A stretch of DNA of 64,000 nucleotides, taken from contig JAJDZX010000040.1 of the NCBI GenBank assembly GCA_022824395.1, positions 62,001 to 126,000 of the forward strand. Reading direction: 5' to 3'. Below the pieces are notes generated by a model. The model saw only the letters and a list, made by a program, of their open reading frames with translations, was not told where the DNA came from and did no database searches. Position numbers and translations under genes: made by a program. Positions within the stretch are counted from its first letter, which is position 1. Every line of letters begins with the position of its first letter. This document shows, one piece after another, positions 1 to 8,568 of this stretch. This DNA is from Alphaproteobacteria bacterium. GTDB taxonomy: Bacteria; Pseudomonadota; Alphaproteobacteria; TMED109.

Positions 1-1577
1 GCCACCAACACCAGGATCTTGGCGAGCACCGCGCCGGCAAACGGCTCCAGGAACTTGTTGATGACCCCGAGGCTCATGGCGCCGACCAGCGTCCCCCAGA
101 GGTTGCCGACCCCGCCGAAGACCACCACCATGAAACTGTCCACGATGTAGGCCTGTCCGAGGTTGGGGCTCACGTTGTCGATCTGGCTGAGCGCGACCCC
201 GGCCACCCCGGCGATGCCCGCACCCAGCCCGAAGGTGGCCGCATCCACCCAGCCGGTCCGGATGCCCATGGACGACGCCATCGACCGGTTCTGGGTGACC
301 GCGCGCATGTACAGCCCGAGCGCGGTCCGGCGCAGGACCAGCGCGATGGCCCCGACCACCAGCAGGCTGAAGACGATGATGGCGACCCGGTTGTAGGGCA
401 GCACCAGGCCCGTCGCGGTCTCGAACGCCCCGCTCAGCCACGAGGGACTCGAGACCTCGCGGTTGGTGGGGCCGAATACCGTCCGGACCAGCTGCTGCAG
501 GATCAGGCTCAGCCCCCAGGTGGCGAGCAGGGTCTCGAACGGCCGCCCGTAGAGCCAGCGGATGACGCCGCGCTCGATCGCGACCCCGGCGGCGCCCGCC
601 ACCAGGAAGGCGGCCGGCACGGCCACCGCCAGGGAATAGTCGAGACCGCCCGGGGCGAGGTCGCGGAAGATGTCCTGGACCACGAAGGTCGTGTAGGCGC
701 CAAGCATCACCAGCTCGCCGTGAGCCATGTTGATCACGCCCATCACCCCGAAGGTGATGGCGAGCCCCACCGCGGCCAGCAGCAGGACCGAACCCAGGCT
801 GAGGCCCTGGAAGATCGCGCCCAGCAGGTTCCAGAAGGCAAGATCGCGCTCGACGGCCTCCAGCGCCGTCGCCGCCGCCGCCCGCACCTCGGCGTCCGCT
901 TCGCCTTCCTGGCTGAGGCTCGCGAGCAGCGACCGGACTTCCGGGAGCGCCGAATCGGCGAGGCGTGCCACGGCCGCCAGCCGGACGTCCGGCGGGAATT
1001 CCGGATTGCTCTCGATGGCCGCCTTGGCGAGCGTCAGCTGATCGAGCAGGCCCGCGTCCTCTTCCCGGGCGATCGCCTGCTCCACCGTCTCGAGCGCGCC
1101 CGCGTCCCGGGCCGCGAACACCGCCGCCGCCGCCTGCGCGCGCTGGCGCGGATCGCTGGAGAGCAGCGTCAGGCCCCCGAGCGCGGCCCTGATCACGCCT
1201 CGCAGGCGATTGTTGACCTTGACCTTCTTGAGTTCTTTCTTCTTGGCATCGCCGACCGCCGTGCCGTCGGCGGCGTCGGTCAGCGCGTACACCTTGCCGG
1301 TCTTGTCGCCGATGACGATGGAGCCGTCGGCCTTGCGGACGAACAGCTGGCCCTTCGCCATGGCCTCGAGAACCGGGATGGCCCTCGGGTGTCCGGTCGC
1401 GGCGAGCACCTCGACGCCGACCGCGCGCTCCTTGTAGCTCTCGGCCGCCAATCCCTGGAGCGCTTCCTCCAGCGTGGCCGCCTGGCCCGCCGGCGCGCCG
1501 CCGGCAACGGCCGCGAGGAACGCGATGCCCGACAGCAGGGCAGCCGGGGACGGCAGGGCGAAACCGCGTGTCGGCAT
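1..1577 (-). CDS. urtB: Urea ABC transporter permease UrtB (C-terminus cut by window edge)
   Basis: Inner-membrane permease of the Urt urea importer. The first 525 residues are visible and only the very C-terminus is missing. Residues 1-28 look like a signal peptide. Residues 30-245 form the soluble N-terminal extension characteristic of UrtB (rich in Ala/Glu, with the segment VRKADGSIVIGD). From about 246 on is a LivH-type permease, with GVMGVINMAHGELVMLGAY near 273 and NRSMASSMGI further on. ATG at 1577. It lies downstream of urtA on the same strand with a 122-bp gap containing a perfect hairpin. UrtC, UrtD, UrtE and urease genes would be expected beyond the left edge. Family assignment is secure because the fused periplasmic extension distinguishes UrtB from branched-chain amino acid permeases. 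Confidence 0.95.
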   Translation of the reverse strand, partial: MPTRGFALPSPAALLSGIAFLAAVAGGAPAGQAATLEEALQGLAAESYKERAVGVEVLAATGHPRAIPVLEAMAKGQLFVRKADGSIVIGDKTGKVYALTDAADGTAVGDAKKKELKKVKVNNRLRGVIRAALGGLTLLSSDPRQRAQAAAAVFAARDAGALETVEQAIAREEDAGLLDQLTLAKAAIESNPEFPPDVRLAAVARLADSALPEVRSLLASLSQEGEADAEVRAAAATALEAVERDLAFWNLLGAIFQGLSLGSVLLLAAVGLAITFGVMGVINMAHGELVMLGAYTTFVVQDIFRDLAPGGLDYSLAVAVPAAFLVAGAAGVAIERGVIRWLYGRPFETLLATWGLSLILQQLVRTVFGPTNREVSSPSWLSGAFETATGLVLPYNRVAIIVFSLLVVGAIALVLRRTALGLYMRAVTQNRSMASSMGIRTGWVDAATFGLGAGIAGVAGVALSQIDNVSPNLGQAYIVDSFMVVVFGGVGNLWGTLVGAMSLGVINKFLEPFAGAVLAKILVLV

Positions 1578-1601
1578 GGCGGCAGGTGTCCGGACGTTGG
1601 A

Positions 1602-1620
1602 CGCCGGCCAGCGGCCGGCG
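1602..1620 (-). promoter_or_regulatory. Intercistronic hairpin between urtA and urtB
   Basis: An 8-bp perfect stem (CGCCGGCC / GGCCGGCG) closes a 3-nt loop in the gap between the urtA stop and the urtB start. There is no following T-run, so it is more likely a 3'-end stabiliser or partial attenuator favouring urtA over urtB than a full terminator. That role is inference from the common need for excess binding protein. Confidence 0.5.
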
Positions 1621-1699
1621 CGAGAGGGCAGAGAACAATTGCGCCCGTCCCGGTCAGGGCGGCAGGGAGGCCCCCGCCGCCCCGGACCGGGTGCGCAGC

Positions 1700-2989
1700 C
1701 TACATGTCGACGGTGTCGCCGAACTTCGGAGCCTCGCAGTTGCCGCAGACCCACGGGAAGGTCCAGTCGGCGGTCAGCTTCGCGCTCTCGGGAATGAAGT
1801 CCGACCAGGCGTCACCCTTGACCACGCCCTCGGTTTCCCAGACCGTCTCGAACTGGCCGTCGGACTGGATTTCGCCGATGAGCACCGGCTTCGACAGGTG
1901 GTGGTTGGTGTTCATTACGGCGACGCCGCCGGACAGGTTCCTGAAGGTCTGGCCGTACATGGCCTGCCGGACGGCATCGACCTCGACCGTGCCGGCCTGC
2001 TGCACCGCCTGCACCCACATGTTGAAGCCGATGTAGTGCGCTTCCATGGGGTCGTTCGTCACGCGGTCCTCGTCACCAATGAACGCGTGCCACTTCTCGA
2101 TGAAGGTTTCGTTCTCGTCGGTCTCGACGCTCATGAAGTAGTTCCACGCCGCGAGGTGGCCGACGAGCGGCTCGGTGTCGAGGCCGGCCAGCTCCTCCTC
2201 GCCGACCGAGAAGGCGACGACCGGGATGTCCTCCGCCATGATTCCCTGGTTGGCCAGCTCCTTGTAGAAGGGAACGTTGGCGTCGCCGTTGATGGTCGAG
2301 ACCACCGCTGTCCGCTTGCCCTCGGAGGCGAACTTCTTGACGTCCGCCACGATCGTCTGCCAGTCGGCGTGTCCGAACGGGGTGTAGTTCTCGAGGATGT
2401 CCGCGTCCGCAATCCCGTTGGCATTCAGGTAGGCGCGGAGGATCTTGTTGGTCGTGCGCGGGTACACGTAGTCGGTGCCCAGCAGCACGATCCGCTCGGC
2501 GCCGCCGCCGTCCTCGCTGAGGAGGTAGTCGACCGCGGGAATGGCCTGCTGGTTCGGGGCGGCGCCGGTGTAGAACACGTTCCGCGAACTCTCTTCCCCT
2601 TCGTACTGGACGGGGTAGAACAGCAGCCCGTTGAGTTCCTCGATCACGGGCAGGACCGACTTCCGCGAGACCGACGTCCAGTTGCCGAAGATGACGGCGA
2701 CCTCATGCTGCTCGATCAGCTCACGCGCCTTCTCGGCGAACAGGGGCCAGTTCGACGCGGGGTCGACCACGACGGGCTCGAGCATCTTGCCGAGCAAGCC
2801 GCCCTTGCTGTTCTGCTCCTCGACGAGCATCAGCATCGTGTCCTTCAGCGTGGTTTCGCTGATGGCCATCGTGCCCGAGAGGGAATGCAGGACGCCGACC
2901 TTGATCGTGTCGGCCTGCGCCGCGCCGGTCAGGGCGGTCGACGCGGCCAACAAGCCTGCGAAGACCACGTAACGCTGGTTTCGAACCAT
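1700..2989 (-). CDS. urtA: Urea ABC transporter substrate-binding protein UrtA
   Basis: Periplasmic solute-binding protein (429 aa) that captures urea for the UrtBCDE importer. It has a signal peptide ending near Ala26 (AAQA-DTIKVG). The UrtA-specific body follows: IKVGVLHSLSGTMAISE, the FGNWTSVSRKSVLPV segment, LFYPVQYEGEESS, and the C-terminal WVCGNCEAPKFGDTVDM tail. The ATG at 2989 is preceded at good spacing by GGAGAA. First gene of its operon, with urtB following. The upstream region carries a GG-N10-GC sigma-54-type promoter, so nitrogen-limitation control through NtrC is likely. Relatives bind short-chain amides or branched amino acids, but the NWTSVSRK and FYPVQYEG signatures favour urea. 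Confidence 0.97.
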   Translation of the reverse strand: MVRNQRYVVFAGLLAASTALTGAAQADTIKVGVLHSLSGTMAISETTLKDTMLMLVEEQNSKGGLLGKMLEPVVVDPASNWPLFAEKARELIEQHEVAVIFGNWTSVSRKSVLPVIEELNGLLFYPVQYEGEESSRNVFYTGAAPNQQAIPAVDYLLSEDGGGAERIVLLGTDYVYPRTTNKILRAYLNANGIADADILENYTPFGHADWQTIVADVKKFASEGKRTAVVSTINGDANVPFYKELANQGIMAEDIPVVAFSVGEEELAGLDTEPLVGHLAAWNYFMSVETDENETFIEKWHAFIGDEDRVTNDPMEAHYIGFNMWVQAVQQAGTVEVDAVRQAMYGQTFRNLSGGVAVMNTNHHLSKPVLIGEIQSDGQFETVWETEGVVKGDAWSDFIPESAKLTADWTFPWVCGNCEAPKFGDTVDM

Positions 2990-3066
2990 GGGAATTCTCC
3001 GTCAAGTCTGGTGCGCACCCACCCGTGTCCGGGGCCGCTTCGCGGACTGCACCACGCCCTGCAGAA

Positions 3067-3083
3067 AGCAAGTTTCATGCCAA
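3067..3083 (-). promoter_or_regulatory. Sigma-54 (-24/-12) promoter for urtAB
   Basis: Read on the minus strand the site is TTGGCATG-AAAC-TTGCT. It has the invariant GG and GC dinucleotides exactly 10 bp apart and differs from the consensus TTGGCACG-N4-TTGC at one base. The predicted start is near 3056, leaving a leader of about 67 nt before the urtA ATG. Sigma-54 control fits a urea importer. Confidence 0.8.
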
Positions 3084-3122
3084 TGCGCTGGGAGGGCGGG
3101 CGCCGGCTGCCTGAAGGCAGCT

Positions 3123-3208
3123 TGCACAAATGCTTACTATTCGCACGAATATTGATCACTATCTCTTGTCATCTGCCCATTGCTTCACCAGTGCCTGTCA
3201 TTTGTGCA
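3123..3208. promoter_or_regulatory. Widely spaced inverted repeat upstream of urtA promoter (candidate enhancer)
   Basis: TGCACAAATG at 3123-3132 and its exact reverse complement CATTTGTGCA at 3199-3208 flank a 66-bp spacer. The pair is centred about 110 bp upstream of the predicted urtA start, where NtrC-class enhancers usually sit. Neither arm is a textbook NtrC site, so the binding protein is unknown. It could equally serve the rightward DLH gene. Confidence 0.4.
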
Positions 3209-3383
3209 GGCAGATGGCCTGGGCAGCGCCCCGTGCAACGCCTGCGGCCCGGCGCACCGCGTCCGGGCGGAGACCTATGCGGACGCGGGCCTCTGGAAAC
3301 CCGGCCCCGGCCGGGCTACAAAGCGCCCTGCCCGCTCCCGCGGGATCGCCGCCAGCCCCCAGCCCACATCGGATGCAACCTCC

Positions 3384-4067
3384 ATGGGATCCATGATCGC
3401 GGTTCGCGCCGCCGATGACACCAGCCTTCCCGTCTACCTCGCCGAGCCGGCCGGGATCCGACGCGGCTCGCTGGTGGTCATCCAGGAAATCTTCGGCGTC
3501 AACCCGTACGTCCGCAGCGTCGCCGACCAGTTCGCCGAAGCCGGCTACGTGTGCTACGCCCCGGATCTCTTCCACCGGATCGAGCCGGGCATCGAGCTCG
3601 GCTACGAGGCCTCCGACGTCGCGCGCGGTCGGGAACTCAAGACCGAGGCGGGCTGGGACCTCCCCGTCATGGACATCCAGACGTGCGTGGCCACCCTGCT
3701 GATCGACCACCGGGTCGGCGTGATCGGCTTCTGCTACGGGGGCTCGCTGTCGTGGCTCAGTGCCTGCCGGGGCTACGGCATGGAGGCGGCGGTCTGCTAC
3801 TACGGCGGACAGATCGCGGCCTTGCTCGACCGTCCGGCAAGGGTCCCCGTGCAGATGCATTTCGGCGACCGCGACGCGTCCATCCCGCCGTCGGACGTCG
3901 AGAATATCCGCGCCTTCGCCACCGACGCCGACATCCACGTGTATGAGGGCGATCACGGTTTCGCGTGCACCGCGCGCGGCAGCTACCACCCCGCCTCGGC
4001 CGAAGCCGCCAATGCGCGCACCCTCGCATTCCTTGCCCGGCACGTGGCCCGGGAAGAAGTGCAATGA
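3384..4067 (+). CDS. Dienelactone hydrolase family protein
   Basis: Alpha/beta hydrolase of the dienelactone hydrolase (DLH) family, 227 aa, cytoplasmic. The nucleophile motif GFCYGG is at residues 114-119 (Cys116), the acid is in GDRDAS near 160-165, and the catalytic His is in DHGF near 191, giving the Cys-Asp-His triad of the family. The early VIQEIFGVNPYVRSVADQFA segment is also typical. An ATG at 3393 is an alternative start. Its stop overlaps the start of the FKBP gene (ATGA), so the two are probably translated together. DLH members act on lactones, esters or thioesters; no chlorocatechol genes are nearby, so the natural substrate is open. Confidence 0.9.
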   Translation: MGSMIAVRAADDTSLPVYLAEPAGIRRGSLVVIQEIFGVNPYVRSVADQFAEAGYVCYAPDLFHRIEPGIELGYEASDVARGRELKTEAGWDLPVMDIQTCVATLLIDHRVGVIGFCYGGSLSWLSACRGYGMEAAVCYYGGQIAALLDRPARVPVQMHFGDRDASIPPSDVENIRAFATDADIHVYEGDHGFACTARGSYHPASAEAANARTLAFLARHVAREEVQ

Positions 4068-4501
4068 CGCGGGCCGCCGTTGTCGCCGCCATGATCCTGG
4101 CGCCCTGGTTCGCCCACGCCATCGAACCGCCTGCGGAACTCGTCGTCGTCGACCTGCAGGCCGGCGACGGACAAATCGCCGAGGCGGGCCGGGAGGTGAG
4201 CGTGCACTACACGGGATGGCTGTTCGACCCCGCGGCCGCAACCGGCGACCCCTGCCTGGCGCGGGGGCAGCAGTTCGACAGTTCGTGGAGCCGTCAGCAG
4301 CCCTTCAACTTCCCGCTCGGCGAAGGTTCCGTCATTCCCGGCTGGGACGCCGGCGTCGTCGGCATGCGCGTCGGCGGACAACGGTGCCTCGTGATCCCGC
4401 CCGACATGGCCTACGGGGAACGTGGCGCGGGGCGCGGGGTGATCCCTCCGAACGCGACGCTGATCTTCGAGGTCGAGTTGCTCTCCGTGGCCGACTTCTA
4501 G
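4064..4501 (+). CDS. Secreted FKBP-type peptidyl-prolyl cis-trans isomerase
   Basis: A 145-aa exported proline isomerase. Residues 1-19 are a signal peptide (hydrophobic run ending AHA). The FKBP domain fills residues 40-145: VSVHYTGWLFD, GQQFDSSW, the PFNFPLGEGSVIPGWD core, GMRVGGQRCLVIPP and AYGERGAG. The 80s loop ends in VIPPNATLIFEVELL. A short insert (DPAAATGDPCLARG) lengthens the strand after the first motif and adds a Cys, with a second Cys in GGQRC; these could form a periplasmic disulfide. ATG at 4064 overlaps the DLH stop by 4 bp. The mtnP GTG follows after 2 nt. Confidence 0.93.
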   Translation: MTRAAVVAAMILAPWFAHAIEPPAELVVVDLQAGDGQIAEAGREVSVHYTGWLFDPAAATGDPCLARGQQFDSSWSRQQPFNFPLGEGSVIPGWDAGVVGMRVGGQRCLVIPPDMAYGERGAGRGVIPPNATLIFEVELLSVADF

Positions 4502-4503
4502 CC

Positions 4504-5379
4504 GTGGCACAACCTGTTTTCGGGATCCTTGGCGGGAGCGGCATCTACGAGCTCGACTCGCTGGAGTCGCCGAGCTGGAAGTCCGTCGGCACGCCCTTCG
4601 GGGCACCGTCCGATGAGATCCTGCACGGTCAGCTACACGGACTGGAGTTCCGTTTCCTGCCGCGCCACGGCCGCGGCCATCGCATCCCGCCCAGCAGCCT
4701 CAATTTCCGGGCGAACGTTGATGCGCTGAAGCGGACCGGCGTCACCGACATCATCTCCCTCTCGGCGGCCGGCAGCCTCCGGGAGAACCTGCCGCCGGGC
4801 ACGTTCGTGCTGGTCGACCAGTTCATCGACCGCACCTTCGCGCGCGTGAAGAGTTTCTTCGGTCCGGGTCTCGTGGCCCACGTCTCCATGGCGCACCCCA
4901 CCTCGGACCGCCTCCGCGGCCTGCTCGCCGAGGCGTCCGGAGCGGCCGGCATCCCTGCAGTCAACGGCGGTACCTACCTGGCGATGGAAGGTCCGCAGTT
5001 CTCGACCCGCGCGGAATCGGACCTCTACCGGTCCTGGGGCTGCGACGTGATCGGGATGACCAACATGCCCGAGGCGAAGCTGGCGCGCGAGGCCGAGATC
5101 GCCTACGCCAGCGTCGCGATGATGACCGACTACGACTGCTGGCATCCGGACCACGAGGCCGTCACGGTCGAACAGGTCGTGGGCGTGCTGCTGGATAACG
5201 CCGCCCGCGCCCGGACGCTCGTCGAAGCGTTCGCGAAGACCGTTGCGGACACCGGCTGGGACGGTTCCGATCCCGCCTACCGGGCCCTCGACGCGGCCAT
5301 CATCACGCCGCCGGAGGCGCGCGACCCGGATCTCGCGGCGAAACTCGACGCGGTGGCCGGGCGGGTCCTGCGGGGCTGA
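4504..5379 (+). CDS. mtnP: S-methyl-5'-thioadenosine phosphorylase
   Basis: Cleaves methylthioadenosine from polyamine synthesis into adenine and methylthioribose-1-phosphate (methionine salvage). The protein is 291 aa and in the usual size range. The phosphate loop GGSGIY is at 10-15, RHGRGHRIPPSSLNFRAN at 54-71, and the SAAGSLRENLPPG and DQFIDRT segments follow. The substrate-loop EGPQFSTRAES is at about 161-171 and TDYDCW at 208-213. The Ser and Asp there follow MTAP rather than guanosine/inosine phosphorylases. GTG start at 4504, 2 nt after the FKBP stop. No other methionine-salvage gene is adjacent. It converges on the bc1 operon with only 9 bp between stops. Confidence 0.95.
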   Translation: MAQPVFGILGGSGIYELDSLESPSWKSVGTPFGAPSDEILHGQLHGLEFRFLPRHGRGHRIPPSSLNFRANVDALKRTGVTDIISLSAAGSLRENLPPGTFVLVDQFIDRTFARVKSFFGPGLVAHVSMAHPTSDRLRGLLAEASGAAGIPAVNGGTYLAMEGPQFSTRAESDLYRSWGCDVIGMTNMPEAKLAREAEIAYASVAMMTDYDCWHPDHEAVTVEQVVGVLLDNAARARTLVEAFAKTVADTGWDGSDPAYRALDAAIITPPEARDPDLAAKLDAVAGRVLRG

Positions 5380-5388
5380 CCGCCTCGA

Positions 5389-6168
5389 TCAGAGGTCGTC
5401 GTCGCCGCGCTTCACCGGCGTCCAGGTGCGCCTGTAGGTAGCGTAGAACACGCCGGTCATCACCAGCAGGAAGACCAGCACGCGAAGACCCATGCGTTTC
5501 CGCTCGTCGGCGCTCGGGTCGGCCGCCCAGGCCAGGAAGGTCGCCACATCGTGCGCCTCCTGCTCGATGGTGGCCTCGGTGCCGTCCGCGTACGTGACGT
5601 CCTCGCCCCAGAGCGGCTGCGGCATGGCGATCACCGAGCCCGGAAAGTACGCGTTGTAGTAGGAGGCTCCCGTGTCGACGCCCTCGGGCGGATCCTCGTA
5701 GCCGATGAGGATGCCGTAGACGTACGGAGCCCCGCGCTCCAGGACCTTGAGCGAGAGGTCGGGCGGCGCCACCCCGTTGTTGGCCGCGGCAGCGGCCTTC
5801 GCGTTCGGAAAGGGTTCTGGGATCAGGGGGTCGGACGGACGGCCCGCGCGTTCGAACATCTCGCCCGTGTCGTCCGGCCCGTCCAGAACCAGCGTATCCG
5901 CGGCCAGCCGGCGGATATCGTCCTCGGCGAAGCCCAGGTCCGCCAGGTTGCGCCACGCCATGAACCGAAGCCCGTGGCAGACGGCGCAGACGCTCCGGTA
6001 CACCTCGAACCCGCGAATAGCGGCGGCGCGGTCGAGCCGGCCGAACGGGCCGTCGAACGAGAACTCGACCGACGGCGGTGCGGGCCCGTCGGTGGCCGCG
6101 TGGGCAGCCGGCGCAACCGACAGAGCCGCGAACAGGGCGGCGGCGACCAGCACCTGCCATCGCGTCAT
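5389..6168 (-). CDS. petC: Cytochrome c1 of the bc1 complex
   Basis: Heme-c subunit of ubiquinol:cytochrome c oxidoreductase (complex III), 259 aa. A signal peptide runs to about Ala24. The heme-binding CAVCH is at 61-65 and the axial Met is in [12 protein letters not shown] (Met182). [10 protein letters not shown] near 130-140 is conserved in bacterial c1. A single C-terminal transmembrane helix (about 228-247) anchors it to the inner membrane. The start overlaps the cytochrome b stop by 4 bp (ATGA). Last gene of the Rieske-cyt b-cyt c1 operon. Confidence 0.97.
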   Translation of the reverse strand: MTRWQVLVAAALFAALSVAPAAHAATDGPAPPSVEFSFDGPFGRLDRAAAIRGFEVYRSVCAVCHGLRFMAWRNLADLGFAEDDIRRLAADTLVLDGPDDTGEMFERAGRPSDPLIPEPFPNAKAAAAANNGVAPPDLSLKVLERGAPYVYGILIGYEDPPEGVDTGASYYNAYFPGSVIAMPQPLWGEDVTYADGTEATIEQEAHDVATFLAWAADPSADERKRMGLRVLVFLLVMTGVFYATYRRTWTPVKRGDDDL

Positions 6169-7385
6169 GGATCCCGGCTCCCGTGCTGGTGGCCGTAGAT
6201 ACTCTCGGGCAGCTGTCGCGAGCGCTCGATCCGCCCGACCACCGGGATCAGCACCAGGAAGTGCGCGAAGTAGTAGAACGTCGCGATTCTGCCGATCGTG
6301 ATGTAGATGCCTTCCGGCGGCTTCGCCCCGATCCAGCCGAGCAGCAGCGTGTCCGCGGCAAACAGCCAGAACAACCAGCGGTACACCGGCCGGAACGCGG
6401 CGCTCCGGACCTTCGAGCTGTCCAGCCAGGGGAGCGCGAACAGGATCAGGATCGCGCCGAACATCGCGATCACACCGCCCAGCTTGTGCGGGATGGCCCG
6501 CAGAATGGCGTAGAACGGCAGGAAGTACCACTCCGGCACGATGTGCGGCGGCGTCAGGAGCGGGTCGGCCGGGATGTAGTTGTCCGGATGACCCAGGCTG
6601 TCGGGGGCGTAGAACACCACGCCGGCGAAGAAGACGAGGGCCATGCCCAGCCCGACGAGGTCCTTCACGGTGTAGTACGGGTGGAAGGGAATGGTGTCCT
6701 TGGGCGCCCCGGGGTTGACGCCCAGCGGGTTGTTCGAGCCGTGCCGGTGCAGCGCGACGATGTGGAGGAAGACCAGCGCCACGATGACGAACGGCATCAG
6801 GTAGTGCAGCGCGAAGAACCGGTTGAGGGTCGGGTTGTCGACCGAGAAGCCGCCCCACAGCCATTCGACGATGGCCGGTCCGATGCCGGGAATCGCCGAG
6901 AACAGGTTGGTGATGACCGTGGCGCCCCAGAAGCTCATCTGGCCCCAGGGCAGCACGTACCCCATGAACGCGCTCATCATCATCACGATCAGGATGATGA
7001 TGCCCAGCCACCACAGCAGTTCCCTGGGTTCCTTGTAGGAGCCGTAGTACAGGCCCCGGAAGATGTGGATGTACACGCAGATGAAGAAAAACGAGGCGCC
7101 GTTGGCGTGCACGGACCGGATCAGCCAGCCGTAGTTCACGTCCCGCATGATGTGCTGCACGCTGTCGAAGGCATGGTCGACGTGCGGCGTGTAGTGCATG
7201 GCCAGCACGACACCGGTAACGATCTGCACCACCAGGAAGAACCCGGCGAGGGAGCCGAAGTTCCAGAACGCGTTCAGGTTGCGGGGGGTGCGGTACTCGA
7301 TCAGCGAATGCCGCGCCGCCGAGAACAGCGGCAGGCGGTAGTCGATCCAGCGCACCACCCGCGTCACGAGACCGGTACTCCACAT
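6165..7385 (-). CDS. petB: Cytochrome b of the bc1 complex
   Basis: Di-heme quinol-oxidising membrane subunit of complex III, 406 aa with eight predicted helices. The four heme ligands are visible as two pairs spaced 14 residues apart, His93/His107 and His194/His208. The Qo-site PEWYF motif is at 283-287. The length matches the full mitochondrial/alphaproteobacterial form rather than the split b6/subunit IV form. It sits 5 bp after the Rieske stop and overlaps cytochrome c1 by 4 bp. Confidence 0.98.
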   Translation of the reverse strand: MWSTGLVTRVVRWIDYRLPLFSAARHSLIEYRTPRNLNAFWNFGSLAGFFLVVQIVTGVVLAMHYTPHVDHAFDSVQHIMRDVNYGWLIRSVHANGASFFFICVYIHIFRGLYYGSYKEPRELLWWLGIIILIVMMMSAFMGYVLPWGQMSFWGATVITNLFSAIPGIGPAIVEWLWGGFSVDNPTLNRFFALHYLMPFVIVALVFLHIVALHRHGSNNPLGVNPGAPKDTIPFHPYYTVKDLVGLGMALVFFAGVVFYAPDSLGHPDNYIPADPLLTPPHIVPEWYFLPFYAILRAIPHKLGGVIAMFGAILILFALPWLDSSKVRSAAFRPVYRWLFWLFAADTLLLGWIGAKPPEGIYITIGRIATFYYFAHFLVLIPVVGRIERSRQLPESIYGHQHGSRDP

Positions 7386-7390
7386 GGCGC

Positions 7391-7918
7391 CTAGCCGACC
7401 CTGATCGTGGTGTCGTCAACGAAGCGGTACGGCGGCACCGCCAGGTTCTTCGGTGCCGGTCCCTTGCGGATTCGGCCCGACGTGTCGTAGTGCGAACCGT
7501 GGCAGGGGCAGAACCAGCCCTGATACTCGCCCTGTCCCCCGCCGATCGGGATGCATCCGAGATGGGTGCACACCCCGACCAGCACCAGGAAGCGGGGGTC
7601 CTCCACCCGGCTGGCGTCGGTCGCCGGATCAGGGAGGTCGGCGGCGTCGTCCGCCGCGGCCTGCTCAATCTCCTCGGACGTTCGATGGCGCACGAACACG
7701 GGAGCCCCGCGCCACAGCACGGTGCGGCTGTGGCCCGGCTCGAGGTCGGCAAGGTCGATGTCGACCGTGGCCAGCGCCTGCACGTCGGCAGACGGATTCA
7801 TCTGGTCGATGAGCGGCCAGGTGGCGCACCCGGCGGCAACGGTGCCGAACGCGCCGGAGGCAATATTCAGGAAATCGCGGCGGCTCGAAGCCGCCGCTGG
7901 AGCAGCTGGATTCGACAT
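7391..7918 (-). CDS. petA: Rieske iron-sulfur protein of the bc1 complex
   Basis: [2Fe-2S] subunit that passes one electron from quinol to cytochrome c1, 175 aa. A Tat-type N-terminus with SRRDFLN (twin Arg 13-14) is followed by an uncleaved transmembrane anchor, so the folded cluster domain is exported. Cluster boxes are CTHLGC (117-122) and CPCHGSHYD (137-145), giving two Cys and two His ligands plus the disulfide pair. A disordered acidic insert ([19 protein letters not shown], 85-103) lies before the cluster domain. ATG at 7918; first gene of the operon. Confidence 0.97.
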   Translation of the reverse strand: MSNPAAPAAASSRRDFLNIASGAFGTVAAGCATWPLIDQMNPSADVQALATVDIDLADLEPGHSRTVLWRGAPVFVRHRTSEEIEQAAADDAADLPDPATDASRVEDPRFLVLVGVCTHLGCIPIGGGQGEYQGWFCPCHGSHYDTSGRIRKGPAPKNLAVPPYRFVDDTTIRVG

Positions 7919-8568
7919 ACGACTGGGAAGGGTCCTAGGCCAACGCCGGTTCGTGCGGGCCGGGCTCGTTTGTAGCCGAGACCCGCCAATTTGCAAGGGG
8001 GCGGCATGCCAGCACGGCCATGATCCCGATCTTCGGGCGGCGCATGGCCGCTGGATGCAACTTAGGGTCGAAGCCACAGGCATGCCATCCGCCCCGCCCG
8101 GCATGTCGTCTGGCCGCGGTCCGGGCCCGGGACCGCCCGCGCGCCGGTGGCCGGACACGGTGTCGAATGGCCCCGCGCGACGGCCGGAGCCGGAACGCGT
8201 CAAGCGGTGTGCAGGTACGGATCGGATTTCCTGGCACGCGGGCATCCATGGTGGCAGCGCCAACCTCCGGAGCCGGTCCGGACACCCGGCCTCGCGGCAA
8301 ACTGCTTCCAAACAGAGCCTTATATCCGGCTTCGCGCAGGCGCCGATTTGATGTTTTCAGGGCCACCAAACTGTGGTACGGTACCGTGACCATTTGTTCG
8401 GATGCACGGGTGCCGCTCGTCCGGGTTGAACGTCGAGGATGTCCTGTCCGGGAGAGTCACAAGCACCGCATGTTCCACTCATGTAGGATCCGGGTTCAAT
8501 ATCTTGATTCTCGTCCGTCGGGTGAGGTTCGTTCCTTCTAGTCGCAAATATTGGGGTAAAGCAGCAAC
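7919..8568. other. Long divergent intergenic region between bc1 operon and nrdA
   Basis: A 650-bp gap that must hold promoters for both petABC (leftward) and nrdA (rightward). I find no convincing coding sequence in it. Visible items are a 10-bp perfect palindrome ACGGTACCGT at 8378-8387, an AT-richer patch 8340-8400, and a leftward -10-like TATAAG near 8320. I found no cobalamin box and no clear NrdR box pair. Confidence 0.5.

Larger units (their letters stand above)
2990..3383. other. Divergent intergenic region between urtA and the DLH gene
   Basis: A 394-bp gene-free stretch. The urtA-proximal half holds the sigma-54 promoter and the 10-bp inverted repeat listed separately, and is visibly AT-richer around 3128-3165. 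The rightward half (3210-3383) is very GC-rich. I see no convincing promoter for the DLH gene there and no credible coding sequence. Confidence 0.6.

Noticed and set aside
720-2036. Long rightward open frame opposite urtB and urtA
   Set aside because: It is the antisense shadow of two well-supported minus-strand genes; its translation is Arg/His/Gly-rich with no motif.
6078-7394. 438-codon rightward open frame opposite cytochrome b
   Set aside because: Antisense to an unmistakable cytochrome b; the translation is charged low-complexity with no hydrophobic core.
7919-8568. Cobalamin riboswitch or NrdR box pair upstream of nrdA
   Set aside because: No B12-box core and no paired NrdR-like sites found; the enzyme is class I, which does not use cobalamin.
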